Notes under the pieces: generated by a model
Database searches by the model: none
What the model was told of the DNA's origin: nothing
What the model saw: the letters and a program-made list of their open reading frames with translations, nothing else
DNA from: JBNKHG01 sp050290225
GTDB taxonomy: Bacteria; Pseudomonadota; Gammaproteobacteria; Pseudomonadales; Cellvibrionaceae
Assembly: GCA_050290225.1 (NCBI GenBank)
Contig: JBNKHG010000007.1
Coordinates: 83,626 to 147,625, forward strand
Direction of reading: 5' to 3'
Length of the DNA stretch: 64,000 nt
Translations under genes and position numbers: made by a program
Part shown: positions 8,727-16,912 of the stretch, in pieces
How the letters are laid out: each line of letters opens with the position of its first letter
Numbering within the stretch: position 1 is the stretch's first letter

Positions 8727-10475
8727 ATGCCTTTAGTGATTAACAGTAACATTTCCTCGCTTAACTCACAGCGCCAGTTGGTGAAGTCCGGGATGGAATT
8801 GGAACAGGCCATGGAGCGTTTGTCCTCGGGTAGGCGAATCAACACCGCTGCAGACGACGCCGCCGGCTTGGCTATCAGTAACCGCCAAACCGCCCAAATT
8901 CGGGGGCTGGATCGTGCCGTAGCCAACGCCAACGACGGCATCTCACTGATCCAGACCGCAGAAGGTGCCCTGGATGAGGCCACCAACATCCTTCAGCGTA
9001 TGCGTGAACTGTCCATCCAGTCTGCGAACGGCATCTATAGCGACACCGATCGCGCCACCCTGGATGCAGAGACGCAACAGCTAAAAGCTGAGCTTGACCG
9101 TATTGCTGAAACCACCTCTTTCAATGGACAGAATATCCTCGACGGTTCGCTCGGTACACTGTCGCTGCAGGTGGGCGCTGAAGCGAATCAGACCATCGAT
9201 CTCGATGTGCAGGGCTTTCGCGCCGCGTCCCTCGGTGGTTCTTCCGGCGATATCGTGGGTGACTCGTCTGCCAATGGCCTGGCAGATTTTACCACCGTAT
9301 TCACTGCGACCGGTGACATGACGATCAATGACACGGCAATTACCGCCATTGATCACACAGCGACAAATACCGATACCCTGAACGAGATCCTGGCTTCCAT
9401 CAACGCTGATCTTGACGGCAAGGGCGCTGAAGCATCCGCGCTCACCACTGTGGAAGGTACCGCGGTTGGTACCGGCGTATTGCGCGCTGGCACAGACACC
9501 TTCACTATCGCCGTGGTCGATGGGGACGGCAACAGCCAGTCCTATGTGCTGACGGGCACTAACAGCATGGATGAACTGGTTGCCAAAATTAATTCTGAAA
9601 CCAGTGTCGATGCCAGCCTGAATGAAGACGGATACCTGGTGCTGTCTCAGGAAAATGTACTGAGTATCCAGACCACAGACAACACCACCAATGATGCGGC
9701 CAGTGGTATTGCCGATGGCACCACCAACTTCTCATTTGTACTGACGGACACGTCGGCGGAAAAAAATGGCGTTAAGCTCGAGATCGGAGCCACTACCACC
9801 GCTGCGGAACTGGCAGCTTTTGGTTTGAACGCCCAGGATGACAACGGTAATTTGCAGGGTGATACAGTAGCTGCAACTGCGCTTAATGAAGGTGACCTGA
9901 TCATTAATGGCGTCGAGGTTGGCGCCATTACTGTTGACGCCACACCGACGGCCGCCGAAAAAGCGGCTGAAGCCATCAAGCAGATCAACCTGGTATCGGA
10001 TCAAACCGGCGTGGTTGCCTTTGCCGGCACCGCAGCCACTTCCATTGCCCTGCGCTCCGCTGACGGCGGCGAGTTTTCCATCGAGGCAGGTAACGGTGTG
10101 ACCGCTGCGGCGCTGTTTACCTCTATCGGCCTGACGGAGCGAAATGCCGCTTCAGGAGCCGGCTCCGTTGCCAGCATTGATATTTCCACTCAGGCTGGCG
10201 CACAGAAGTCCATCGATATTATCGATACCGCCCTTGAGCAGATCAACGCTCAGCGTGCTGACCTGGGTGCGGTCAACAACCGTCTGGACTTCACCGTATC
10301 CAACCTGATGAATGTTTCCGAAAACACGGCTGCCGCCCGTTCACGGATTCAAGATGCGGATTTCGCGGCGGAAACCGCTGCGCTTTCCCGTGCGCAAGTC
10401 CTGCAACAGGCATCGACAGCCATGTTGGCCCAGGCCAATGCGGCTCCGCAACAAGTGTTGTCGCTGCTTCGATAA
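8727..10475 (+). CDS. fliC2: Flagellin 2
   Basis: A second filament subunit (582 aa) with the same architecture as flagellin 1. The D0/D1 ends are nearly identical and the central region (about 170-470) is clearly homologous with scattered substitutions and only small length differences, so the pair arose by tandem duplication. The C-terminus ends AAPQQVLSLLR. The ATG is preceded by AGGAGG. The promoter is of sigma-28 type, so it should be made late, after the hook is complete. fliC2 is a positional name; order in the filament cannot be told from sequence. Confidence 0.95.
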   Translation: MPLVINSNISSLNSQRQLVKSGMELEQAMERLSSGRRINTAADDAAGLAISNRQTAQIRGLDRAVANANDGISLIQTAEGALDEATNILQRMRELSIQSANGIYSDTDRATLDAETQQLKAELDRIAETTSFNGQNILDGSLGTLSLQVGAEANQTIDLDVQGFRAASLGGSSGDIVGDSSANGLADFTTVFTATGDMTINDTAITAIDHTATNTDTLNEILASINADLDGKGAEASALTTVEGTAVGTGVLRAGTDTFTIAVVDGDGNSQSYVLTGTNSMDELVAKINSETSVDASLNEDGYLVLSQENVLSIQTTDNTTNDAASGIADGTTNFSFVLTDTSAEKNGVKLEIGATTTAAELAAFGLNAQDDNGNLQGDTVAATALNEGDLIINGVEVGAITVDATPTAAEKAAEAIKQINLVSDQTGVVAFAGTAATSIALRSADGGEFSIEAGNGVTAAALFTSIGLTERNAASGAGSVASIDISTQAGAQKSIDIIDTALEQINAQRADLGAVNNRLDFTVSNLMNVSENTAAARSRIQDADFAAETAALSRAQVLQQASTAMLAQANAAPQQVLSLLR

Positions 10476-10495
10476 GGATTAATCAGGTAGGTAAA

Positions 10496-10525
10496 ACGCC
10501 TGTGGGCCACCCGGTCCACAGGCGT
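10496..10525 (+). terminator. Hairpin between flagellin 2 and flaG
   Basis: A perfect 10-bp stem (ACGCCTGTGG at 10496-10505 with CCACAGGCGT at 10516-10525) and a 10-base loop. There is no T-run, so it is more likely a partial terminator, RNA processing site or stability element that lowers flaG expression relative to flagellin than a full terminator. Confidence 0.55.
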
Positions 10526-10559
10526 CAGGGAAATGCTTGAGGTTAGGGAGGTCAATCCT

Positions 10560-10949
10560 ATGAATGAAGTCAGGGGAAATCAATCGGTGGGTTACCCCAC
10601 CGCTGTTGCTGCTTCTTCAAAAGGGGGGGACACTGCTCGTACCAAGGTGACGACCGCTGAAAGTTCAACTTCTACGGTTGCGTCCGAGGTGGCGAGCAGA
10701 CAGCTGGAAAAGTCTGCCGATGTCGTGGAGAAGGTCAGCCAGGCAATTGCTCAAATGAATGAGTTTATTCAGAGTGAGCAGCGCGACCTTCGCTTTAGCA
10801 TTGATGAAGGTTCGGGTCATACAGTCGTGCGAGTGGTTGACCGCGAAAGCGGGGAGCTGATTCGCCAGATTCCCAATGAGATTTTCTTGAGATTGGCCGA
10901 AGAGGCTCAACAGAATGAATCTCTGCACCTTATCAATGTTCACGGTTAA
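10560..10949 (+). CDS. flaG: FlaG family flagellar protein
   Basis: FlaG (129 aa) is a small protein found beside flagellin genes in Pseudomonas and Vibrio, where it influences filament length. The N-terminal half is low complexity (Ser, Thr, Ala, Val). The C-terminal half is the conserved domain, with LRFSIDEGSGHTVVRVVDRESGELIRQIPNEIFLRLAE. The ATG at 10560 is chosen over an upstream in-frame ATG at 10533 because GGGAGG stands at the right distance before it. It lies downstream of flagellin 2 and a hairpin, and a terminator follows. Confidence 0.9.
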   Translation: MNEVRGNQSVGYPTAVAASSKGGDTARTKVTTAESSTSTVASEVASRQLEKSADVVEKVSQAIAQMNEFIQSEQRDLRFSIDEGSGHTVVRVVDRESGELIRQIPNEIFLRLAEEAQQNESLHLINVHG

Positions 10950-10975
10950 TCTCGGTCAGGTTTGTTTGTAGCCTC

Positions 10976-11006
10976 AAAGAGGGCATGCCTTTGGCATGCC
11001 CTTTGC
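10976..11006 (+). terminator. Rho-independent terminator after flaG
   Basis: A stem GGGCATGCC/GGCATGCCC (10981-10989, 10993-11001) with a TTT loop, preceded by AAAGA and followed by a short TTTG run. The 9-bp stem is strong and the T-run short. Confidence 0.65.
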
Positions 11007-11085
11007 TGTCTTAGAGGGTAGTAAGCGCTGGCCGGATCGCCGGCGGTCAATAGTTGCCGCCGCTTAAGAAATCGTCAAGCCAGTC

Positions 11086-11124
11086 GACAAATATCGAGGA
11101 CAAATATCGAGGACAAATATCGAG
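11086..11124 (+). repeat. Three perfect 13-bp tandem repeats upstream of fliD
   Basis: The unit GACAAATATCGAG occurs three times without a gap or mismatch (11086-11098, 11099-11111, 11112-11124), ending 43 bases before the fliD ATG. It could be a regulator site, a leader RNA element or a slippage product. A weak sigma-28-like pair (TTAAGAAA, 11 bases, GTCGACAA at 11083-11090) overlaps its left edge. Confidence 0.85.
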
Positions 11125-11167
11125 AAAGACGGGATTTGTTCGATACACAGCCTGTGAAAAATGAGCC

Positions 11168-13564
11168 ATGATTAACAACAACATAATTTCATCGCTGGGT
11201 GCAGGTTCGGGTATAGATACCCAAAGCCTTGTCGACCAGCTAACCGAAGTCGAGCGCGCACCTCGTCAAAATAGCATTGATTCGCGCCGGGAAAAGTACG
11301 AGGCTCAGATTTCCGATTTCGGTTTGTTGCGCAGTGCGCTGGCAACGCTGCAAGACGCCGCCGATCTTCTGGGGGACGAAAGCTTTCGGGCAATGACGGC
11401 TTCATTTTCCGATAGTAGTGTCCTCACCCCCACTGAATTGGGAGACAATGCCCCGCCGGGCGATTATACCTTCGAGGTTTTGGCCGTTGCTCGCGCCCAG
11501 TCTCTTTCCACGAATGCGCTCTTTGACGACCCGTCTGATGCGGTGGGCACGGGAACACTGACGTTTGATTTTGGTGACTGGGACGACACCACCGACAATT
11601 TTACGGTCAATGGCGACAAGCCCACTCAGACAATCACCATCGACGACTCCAACAACTCCCTCACTGGCTTGCGCGATGCGATTAACAATGCCGATATGGG
11701 AGTGCAAGCCAGTATTGTGCAGGACGGAGACGGCTATCGATTACTGCTTCGGGCGCCCTCCGGCGAAAACAACCAACTGCGGATTACCGTGGCGGAGCAG
11801 GGCGGCACCGCCACCAATGTGGATGCCAATGATCTTTCGCGATTTGCCTTTGGCGCCGGCTCAGCGAATCAGCAGCTGCTACAAAACCAGGCCGGTACTG
11901 ATGCCTCTGTGCAGATGAACGGGTTTACGTTTACCCGTGAAAGCAATGTGATTGATGACATCATCGAGGATTTCAGCTTTACCCTCAACAAGGCGTCACC
12001 CGGGGAATTGGTCAATATTTCCATCTCCCCCGACAAACAGACCGCGGAGCTTGCGGTGAGGGATTTTGTCGATACATTTAACGCGTTTTTGGAAGCTATC
12101 GAGCCTGCGGTCGGGTCGATCGAGGTGGAGGATGAGGAGGGCAATACCAGCACAGAGTTTGGCAGCCTGCGGCGGGAATCGACTGCGCGGTCGATGATCT
12201 CGATGATACGCAGTGAGCTTGCCAGTGGAATTCCGGGGCTCGGCGATGGCTTTACCACTTTGGGATCTATCGGTATTCGTACAGAACTCGATGGAACCCT
12301 CACGATTGATGAAGAGACGTTTACCGCCGCCTTTGATGATAACTTCGAGCTGGTGCAACAGCTTTTTGCCCCACAAACGTCCTCTTCGTCGGACAAAATA
12401 GAAGTGACTGGCTTTTCCGATAATACTGTACCGGGTACCTATGAGGTGGTGATCACCCAGCAACCCGCACGGGGCGAGCTGGTTGGGGCGGCGGCCTCGG
12501 GTACATTGCTTACCGATCTGGCGGCAGCGTCGGTGCAGGGTTATTTTAATGGCGAGGCGTCAGCTTTCTCCTCCACCGATTTGTCCGGGGCGACCTCTGG
12601 GGATTATGCCTTTGATATATCGATTGACGGAGGGACGGCGGTAACCATTACCTTGCCGCCGGCCAATTATGCCGACGAGTCGGCAATCGCGACGGCCTTA
12701 CAGACAGAGTTCGACAACAACACAGTCAACGCCGATATTGTGTACGACGGAACGCGTTTTGTGGTGACATCCAATACCACGGGCACGGGATCGTCGGTGG
12801 CAATCAGTAACGTACAGGAACTCACCGCGGGTGAGTTCGGTTTGGCTGACGGCGTCAGTGCAAACGGCAATCGCGATTACGACTTTACCATTACCGTGGA
12901 TGGCACCACTTCAGGCACAATCAGTTTGACGCCGGGCACTTATGCCGACGAGGACGCCCTCGCAGCCCACATACAATCGCAGATCAATGGCGATTCGGCA
13001 CTACAGGCGGTAGGTGCCGATGTGGATGTGGTGTGGAATACGGACCACTTTGAAATAACCTCCCGCGCTTACGGATCCAAATCCAGTGTATCGGTGACGG
13101 ATGTCGGTGGCAGTGCCGCCGACCTGGGATTGGCGGCGGGCACCAGTACCGCAGGCACTGATGTCGCTGGTACCGTAGATGGCGAAGTGGGCTTTGGGGT
13201 GGGGAACGTACTCTTGCCGGAATTGAACACAGATCCCCACGGTTTGACCTTTGTGGTAAGAGAGGGGGCAACCAGTGCCTCGATCAATTTTTCTCGCGGT
13301 TTCGGCGGAGAATTAAGTCAGTTGATTGACACATTTGTGGCCTCCAATGGCGCCTTTGATGTCAAAGAAGACAGTCTCGATTCTCAATTGGAGCGGCTGG
13401 ATAACGATCAGGAACGTCTGGACCGGCGCATGGATGCTTACTACGAGCGGCTTCAGGCCCAGTTCCTGGCGATGGAGCGAATCCTCAGCGGGCTTAACAG
13501 TTCAGGTAGCACATTGGACGATATCGCCAATCGCCTGCCGTTTACAGCGACTCAAAACCAGTAA
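11168..13564 (+). CDS. fliD: Flagellar cap protein FliD (enlarged)
   Basis: FliD (HAP2) caps the filament and folds flagellin into place. The N-terminus (SSLGAGSGIDTQSLVDQLTEVERAPRQNSIDSRREKYEAQISDFG) and C-terminal helices (DSLDSQLERLDNDQERLDRRMDAYYERLQAQFLAMERILSGLNSSGSTL) are diagnostic. At 798 aa it is far longer than the usual 450-680. The excess includes two related modules in tandem, about residues 467-565 and 567-665, each with a GDYAFDISIDGG- or NRDYDFTITVDG-type start, a YADE segment and a closing serine-rich strand. The ATG at 11168 is the natural start. fliS follows 85 bases later. Confidence 0.94.
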   Translation: MINNNIISSLGAGSGIDTQSLVDQLTEVERAPRQNSIDSRREKYEAQISDFGLLRSALATLQDAADLLGDESFRAMTASFSDSSVLTPTELGDNAPPGDYTFEVLAVARAQSLSTNALFDDPSDAVGTGTLTFDFGDWDDTTDNFTVNGDKPTQTITIDDSNNSLTGLRDAINNADMGVQASIVQDGDGYRLLLRAPSGENNQLRITVAEQGGTATNVDANDLSRFAFGAGSANQQLLQNQAGTDASVQMNGFTFTRESNVIDDIIEDFSFTLNKASPGELVNISISPDKQTAELAVRDFVDTFNAFLEAIEPAVGSIEVEDEEGNTSTEFGSLRRESTARSMISMIRSELASGIPGLGDGFTTLGSIGIRTELDGTLTIDEETFTAAFDDNFELVQQLFAPQTSSSSDKIEVTGFSDNTVPGTYEVVITQQPARGELVGAAASGTLLTDLAAASVQGYFNGEASAFSSTDLSGATSGDYAFDISIDGGTAVTITLPPANYADESAIATALQTEFDNNTVNADIVYDGTRFVVTSNTTGTGSSVAISNVQELTAGEFGLADGVSANGNRDYDFTITVDGTTSGTISLTPGTYADEDALAAHIQSQINGDSALQAVGADVDVVWNTDHFEITSRAYGSKSSVSVTDVGGSAADLGLAAGTSTAGTDVAGTVDGEVGFGVGNVLLPELNTDPHGLTFVVREGATSASINFSRGFGGELSQLIDTFVASNGAFDVKEDSLDSQLERLDNDQERLDRRMDAYYERLQAQFLAMERILSGLNSSGSTLDDIANRLPFTATQNQ

Positions 13565-13579
13565 TCGTTAGCCTTGGCC

Positions 13580-13606
13580 TAAAGAAGTTTCGGTTTTGGC
13601 CGCCAT
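13580..13606 (+). promoter_or_regulatory. Possible sigma-28 promoter of fliS
   Basis: TAAAGAAG, 11 bases, then GCCGCCAT. The -35 is good and the -10 matches 5 of 8, with exact spacing. It lies in the 85-base gap between fliD and fliS. Moderate support only. Confidence 0.4.
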
Positions 13607-13649
13607 AGAAACTAAGTCAAGCTGATGATGCATTATCTTAGGGGGATGC

Positions 13650-14027
13650 GTGAACGCAAATGCTGCAATTCAGGGTTATAGTCGTGTCAAGGTCGATGCC
13701 AGCGTTCAGGGGGCGAATCCGCACTATCTGATCCAGATGCTGTTCGAGGGCTTGTTGGAGCGAATCGCCCAGGCCAAGGGTGCGATGCAACAAGGCAATA
13801 TCGAGCTCAAAGGCAAGAAGATTAACGACGCCGTGAAGATTCTCATGGGGTTGAAGGACAGTTTGGACGTGGAGCAGGGCGGTGATTTGGCGCTCAACCT
13901 GGAGGCCCTCTACGATTATGTGCAACGTACGCTGTTAAAGGCACATCTGAACAACGAAGAAACCCTGCTCGATGAATGCTCCGGTCTGATTGCTGACATC
14001 AGCGCTGCCTGGCGCCAGATCGGCTAA
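13650..14027 (+). CDS. fliS: Flagellin export chaperone FliS (copy 1)
   Basis: FliS (125 aa) binds the flagellin C-terminus and prevents early polymerisation. The family pattern is complete: AIQGYSRVKVDASVQGANPHYLIQMLFEGLLERIAQAKGAM, then LKDSLDVEQGGDLALNLEALYDYVQRTLLKAHLNN. The start is GTG at 13650 behind an AGGGGG ribosome site. A second, more divergent FliS gene follows, so the locus carries two chaperones for two flagellins. Confidence 0.93.
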   Translation: MNANAAIQGYSRVKVDASVQGANPHYLIQMLFEGLLERIAQAKGAMQQGNIELKGKKINDAVKILMGLKDSLDVEQGGDLALNLEALYDYVQRTLLKAHLNNEETLLDECSGLIADISAAWRQIG

Positions 14028-14051
14028 ATATTTTCTGTTATTTTTTCTGTT

Positions 14052-14067
14052 TGGCATTATTTGTGCT
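14052..14067 (+). promoter_or_regulatory. Possible sigma-54 promoter of the second fliS
   Basis: TGGCATTATTTGTGCT has the invariant GG-N10-GC and a perfect -24 element; the -12 reads GTGC instead of TTGC. It lies about 104 bases before the second fliS start. Confidence 0.5.
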
Positions 14068-14170
14068 CTTAGTTCAGTGAAAACTGCAAACCGACGGTAT
14101 ATTGCCGCTGGTTAAAATGTGAGCGCCTTCGGTCTTGGAACCGTAGTTGCTGATAAAAGAGGACAAACGA

Positions 14171-14542
14171 ATGCCAATTGCCGCAACGCAAGCCGCCCTT
14201 GTTGTCGAGGAGCGAGCAGATCAACTTTCCCCTCATGAACTTATTGCGCAACTCCTGAATGGTGCCCTTGAGCGTATCGACCAGGCCCGCCGGATTCTTG
14301 CAGATGGCGATACCAGGCAGGCTGGGCTGCTAATAGTCAAGTTGGTGGGCATTATCAACGGATTGCGTGAAAGCCTGGATATGAAAGAGGGTGGCGAAAT
14401 AGCTGCAAACCTGGATTCGGTTTATGAGTACATCAACACCAAACTTTGTGAAGCCGAAGAAGATAATGGCTGCGAAGTCTTGGATGAAGCGGAAAAGTTG
14501 CTGACCGAAATCAAATCCGGTTGGGACGGTATTGCTGCTTAA
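14171..14542 (+). CDS. FliS-like chaperone (copy 2)
   Basis: A 123-aa FliS paralogue, recognisable from HELIAQLLNGALERIDQARRIL, VKLVGIINGLRESLDMKEGGEIAANLDSVYEYINTKL and a closing DEAEKLLTEIKSGWD. It lacks the N-terminal Tyr motif (GYSR) seen in copy 1, so its client preference may differ. The ATG at 14171 is chosen over one at 14147 because AGAGGA stands before it. The position corresponds to the second fliS gene downstream of fliDS in Pseudomonas. It may serve one flagellin or act as an anti-chaperone; which is unknown. Confidence 0.85.
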   Translation: MPIAATQAALVVEERADQLSPHELIAQLLNGALERIDQARRILADGDTRQAGLLIVKLVGIINGLRESLDMKEGGEIAANLDSVYEYINTKLCEAEEDNGCEVLDEAEKLLTEIKSGWDGIAA

Positions 14543-14571
14543 CTGAGGCCATTAAATCAGCCTTGGTATGT

Positions 14572-14598
14572 TAAAGCTTTTTTTATAGTGGCCGCTAA
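14572..14598 (+). promoter_or_regulatory. Sigma-28 promoter of the fliT-like gene
   Basis: TAAAGCTT (14572-14579), 11 bases, GCCGCTAA (14591-14598). Each box differs from the FliA consensus at one position and the spacing is exact. It lies 38 bases before the start at 14637. Confidence 0.75.
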
Positions 14599-14636
14599 CC
14601 TTGTCAATGAGATGTTGATTGTTGATGAGGTTGCCT

Positions 14637-14888
14637 ATGTCTGTCGTTCCCCTGTCGCAGTTGAACTTGTGCCGTGCTCGAAAAGAGCTCAGCTCTGCGC
14701 TTCAACAGTTTGATTGGCCGGCCATTGGTGGGCTTGACCAAAATCTTGCCGCCGCTTTGAATTCTGCCGCGGATGATCCCCATTGCGACAAACTTGCCCT
14801 GATGAGTGAGTTGGAAAAGGTCCTGACCCTCTATCGGGAGTTGATTGAAGGGTGTCGTAGGCAGGTAGCCACGTTGGCTGCCGAATAA
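14637..14888 (+). CDS. FliT-like small flagellar protein
   Basis: A small helical protein of 83 aa (MSVVPLSQLNLCRARKELSSALQQFDWPAIGGLDQNLAAALNSA). The FDW..I..LD..L pattern and location between the fliS genes and fleQ match the FliT-type gene of other polar-flagellar clusters. The ATG at 14637 is chosen because TGAGG precedes it by 6 bases; upstream in-frame starts at 14619 and 14625 are weaker. It has its own sigma-28 promoter. It probably acts as a late export chaperone, perhaps for FliD. It is not closely similar to the other fliT-like gene at 5982-6299. Confidence 0.65.
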   Translation: MSVVPLSQLNLCRARKELSSALQQFDWPAIGGLDQNLAAALNSAADDPHCDKLALMSELEKVLTLYRELIEGCRRQVATLAAE

Positions 14889-14968
14889 AAACAGGTTTTA
14901 TTGTCGCGGTTCGCGGCGTTGCCTCCCGGGGTGCCTGGTTAATTTCCATTCAATTGAGCATTCCCCTC

Positions 14969-14993
14969 CGAGATCCAGATCAAATGGATCTCG
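14969..14993. promoter_or_regulatory. Hairpin or operator in the fliT-fleQ gap
   Basis: A perfect 9-bp inverted repeat CGAGATCCA/TGGATCTCG with a 7-base spacer, in the 399-base gap before fleQ. There is no T-run, so a protein-binding operator or weak terminator is equally possible. Confidence 0.45.
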
Positions 14994-15133
14994 AGATTGC
15001 CCTTGTAAATCCTTCAAAAAAAGTTAAGATCCCTTCGTCATTTAATTGACAAGCGACCGATTGTTTCGTGCTCTGATGGCTCGAAAAGTCGTCATATTGG
15101 CGATTTGGCAGGCATGTTGGAGGTGTTAACTTT

Positions 15134-15177
15134 TGAGGGCGCTTAAAAGCTAAACTGAGGGCGCTTAAAAGCTAAAC
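15134..15177 (+). repeat. Perfect 22-bp tandem duplication upstream of fleQ
   Basis: The 22-base unit at 15134-15155 is repeated exactly at 15156-15177, about 110 bases before the fleQ start. Each copy contains the palindrome GCTTAAAAGC. The rest of the 399-base gap (14889-15287) holds one hairpin and no gene. The duplicated palindrome is a candidate operator controlling the top regulator of the flagellar cascade. Confidence 0.8.
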
Positions 15178-15287
15178 AATATGATAAAGCCCGAGGGGTA
15201 AAATTCAACGACCTGGTTCACAGAACCCGACGGTCGTGATCGGTCGCAATAAAAATTATAGACAAAGAAAGCAGGATCCGTATTTGC

Positions 15288-16736
15288 ATGTGGCGTGACA
15301 GTAAGGTGTTGGTGATCGATGACAACGAGCAGCGTCGACACGACCTGAAAGTGGTGTTGGACTTTCTGGACGAGCAAACGTTGAGTGCAAGCTGTGATCA
15401 ATGGCAGGCGTCGGCCGCCGCCTTTGTGGAGAGCGCTGACGCCTGTGTGACGGTTTTCCTGGGCGATTGTTGTCACGCGCATACGCTGGATTCCCGTTTG
15501 CGGGAGCTGCGAGACTGGAACGAATCTGCACCTGTCATTCTGGTGGGTGAAATCCAGCAAATACCCGATGAGTTGGAAGCAAACTTGAAGCGCATGGTGA
15601 TCGGGGCCGTGGAGATGCCGCCTACTTACCACAAGTTGCTGGACACCCTGCATCGCGCACAGCGCTATCACGAAGCACATGCTTTGAGCAAAAAACAACC
15701 GACCGCACGTCCCTCTCATCTGTTTCGCAGTCTGGTCGGTACCAGTCGCCAGATCGAGAACGTTCGCACCATGATGTCCCAGGTGGCCGACAAAGAGGTG
15801 TCTGTGTTGATTACCGGAGAATCGGGAACCGGTAAAGAGGTCGTTGCTCGCAACCTGCACTATAACTCCGATCGTCGCGAGAACCCCTTTGTCCCGGTCA
15901 ACTGTGGGGCGATTCCGGCGGAGTTGTTGGAAAGTGAACTGTTCGGCCATGAGAAGGGCGCCTTTACCGGAGCCATCAGCTCCCGTGCCGGACGTTTCGA
16001 GATGGCCGAGGGTGGTACCCTGTTTCTCGATGAGATCGGCGATATGCCTCTCAGTATGCAGGTCAAGATTTTGCGAGTGTTGCAGGAACGTTGTTTTGAG
16101 CGAGTGGGTGGCAACAAGACCATCCCCAGCAATGTGCGCATTATTGCCGCGACTCACCGCAATCTGGAGAAGATGATCGAAGAGGGCGGCTTTCGCGAGG
16201 ACCTTTACTACCGTTTGAATGTATTCCCCATTGAAATGCCGTCACTGAGGGAGCGTGCAGAAGATATCCCGCTGTTGTTGACTGAACTGGTATCGCGGCT
16301 GGAGAGCGAAAAACGCGGCTCCATTCGCTTCAATTCGGCAGCAATTATGTCCCTGTGTCAGCACCCCTGGTCGGGAAATGTGCGAGAGCTTGCCAACCTG
16401 GTGGAGCGCATGGCGATTATGCACCCCTATGGGGTGATTGGCGTGCAGGACTTGCCGGCCAAGTACCGCCATATCGATGTGGCAGAAGAGGAGTTCGAAA
16501 TCAATATCGAGCCGACGGTGCCCGCCCAGACTACGGTGGTGAGTATGTCCGATACCGCCCTGTTGCCGGAGGGCGGTATAGACCTCAAGGAATACCTCAC
16601 CAGCCTCGAATGCAACCTGATCCAGCAGGCCCTGGATGATACCGGCGGCGTGGTGGCGCGGGCGGCAGATCGTCTGGCGATCCGGCGCACGACACTGGTG
16701 GAAAAAATGCGCAAATACGGTCTGCAGCGGGGATAG
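15288..16736 (+). CDS. fleQ: Flagellar master regulator FleQ (sigma-54 activator)
   Basis: FleQ (482 aa) is the top activator of flagellar genes with sigma-54 and, in Pseudomonas, a c-di-GMP-responsive regulator. It has an N-terminal receiver-like FleQ domain (1-120), an AAA+ domain with Walker A GESGTGKE (177-184), GAFTGA (224-229) and FLDEIGDMP Walker B, and a C-terminal Fis-type HTH (VVARAADRLAIRRTTLVEKMRKYGL). The LFRS motif (145-148) and the ARNLHY segment after Walker A, which form the c-di-GMP site in P. aeruginosa FleQ, are both present. It precedes fleSR, as in Pseudomonas and as flrA does in Vibrio. The ATG at 15288 matches family N-termini. Confidence 0.96.
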   Translation: MWRDSKVLVIDDNEQRRHDLKVVLDFLDEQTLSASCDQWQASAAAFVESADACVTVFLGDCCHAHTLDSRLRELRDWNESAPVILVGEIQQIPDELEANLKRMVIGAVEMPPTYHKLLDTLHRAQRYHEAHALSKKQPTARPSHLFRSLVGTSRQIENVRTMMSQVADKEVSVLITGESGTGKEVVARNLHYNSDRRENPFVPVNCGAIPAELLESELFGHEKGAFTGAISSRAGRFEMAEGGTLFLDEIGDMPLSMQVKILRVLQERCFERVGGNKTIPSNVRIIAATHRNLEKMIEEGGFREDLYYRLNVFPIEMPSLRERAEDIPLLLTELVSRLESEKRGSIRFNSAAIMSLCQHPWSGNVRELANLVERMAIMHPYGVIGVQDLPAKYRHIDVAEEEFEINIEPTVPAQTTVVSMSDTALLPEGGIDLKEYLTSLECNLIQQALDDTGGVVARAADRLAIRRTTLVEKMRKYGLQRG

Positions 16737-16806
16737 CGCGCCAATCCTTTGACTCCAGTGTCTAATTACTCCTGATAACCCTCTGAAAAATAAGAAATAT
16801 ATTTTT

Positions 16807-16822
16807 TGGCATTAGCTTTGCA
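16807..16822 (+). promoter_or_regulatory. Sigma-54 promoter of fleSR
   Basis: TGGCATTAGCTTTGCA fits TGGCAY-N5-TTGCA with GG-N10-GC exactly. It lies 90 bases before the fleS ATG and agrees with FleQ control of fleSR in Pseudomonas and Vibrio. Confidence 0.88.
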
Positions 16823-16912
16823 GTCTCCTTGATGTCGCAAATGCGGAGCGGCGTGACTTTGACGCTGTGAGTGGTGTTGGTCAAGTGCTCCGCCGCAAAG
16901 GAGATTCTGTGC

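Noticed and set aside
11064..11090. Sigma-28-like boxes upstream of fliD
   Set aside because: The -35 matches only half the consensus; mentioned with the tandem repeat but not called as a promoter.
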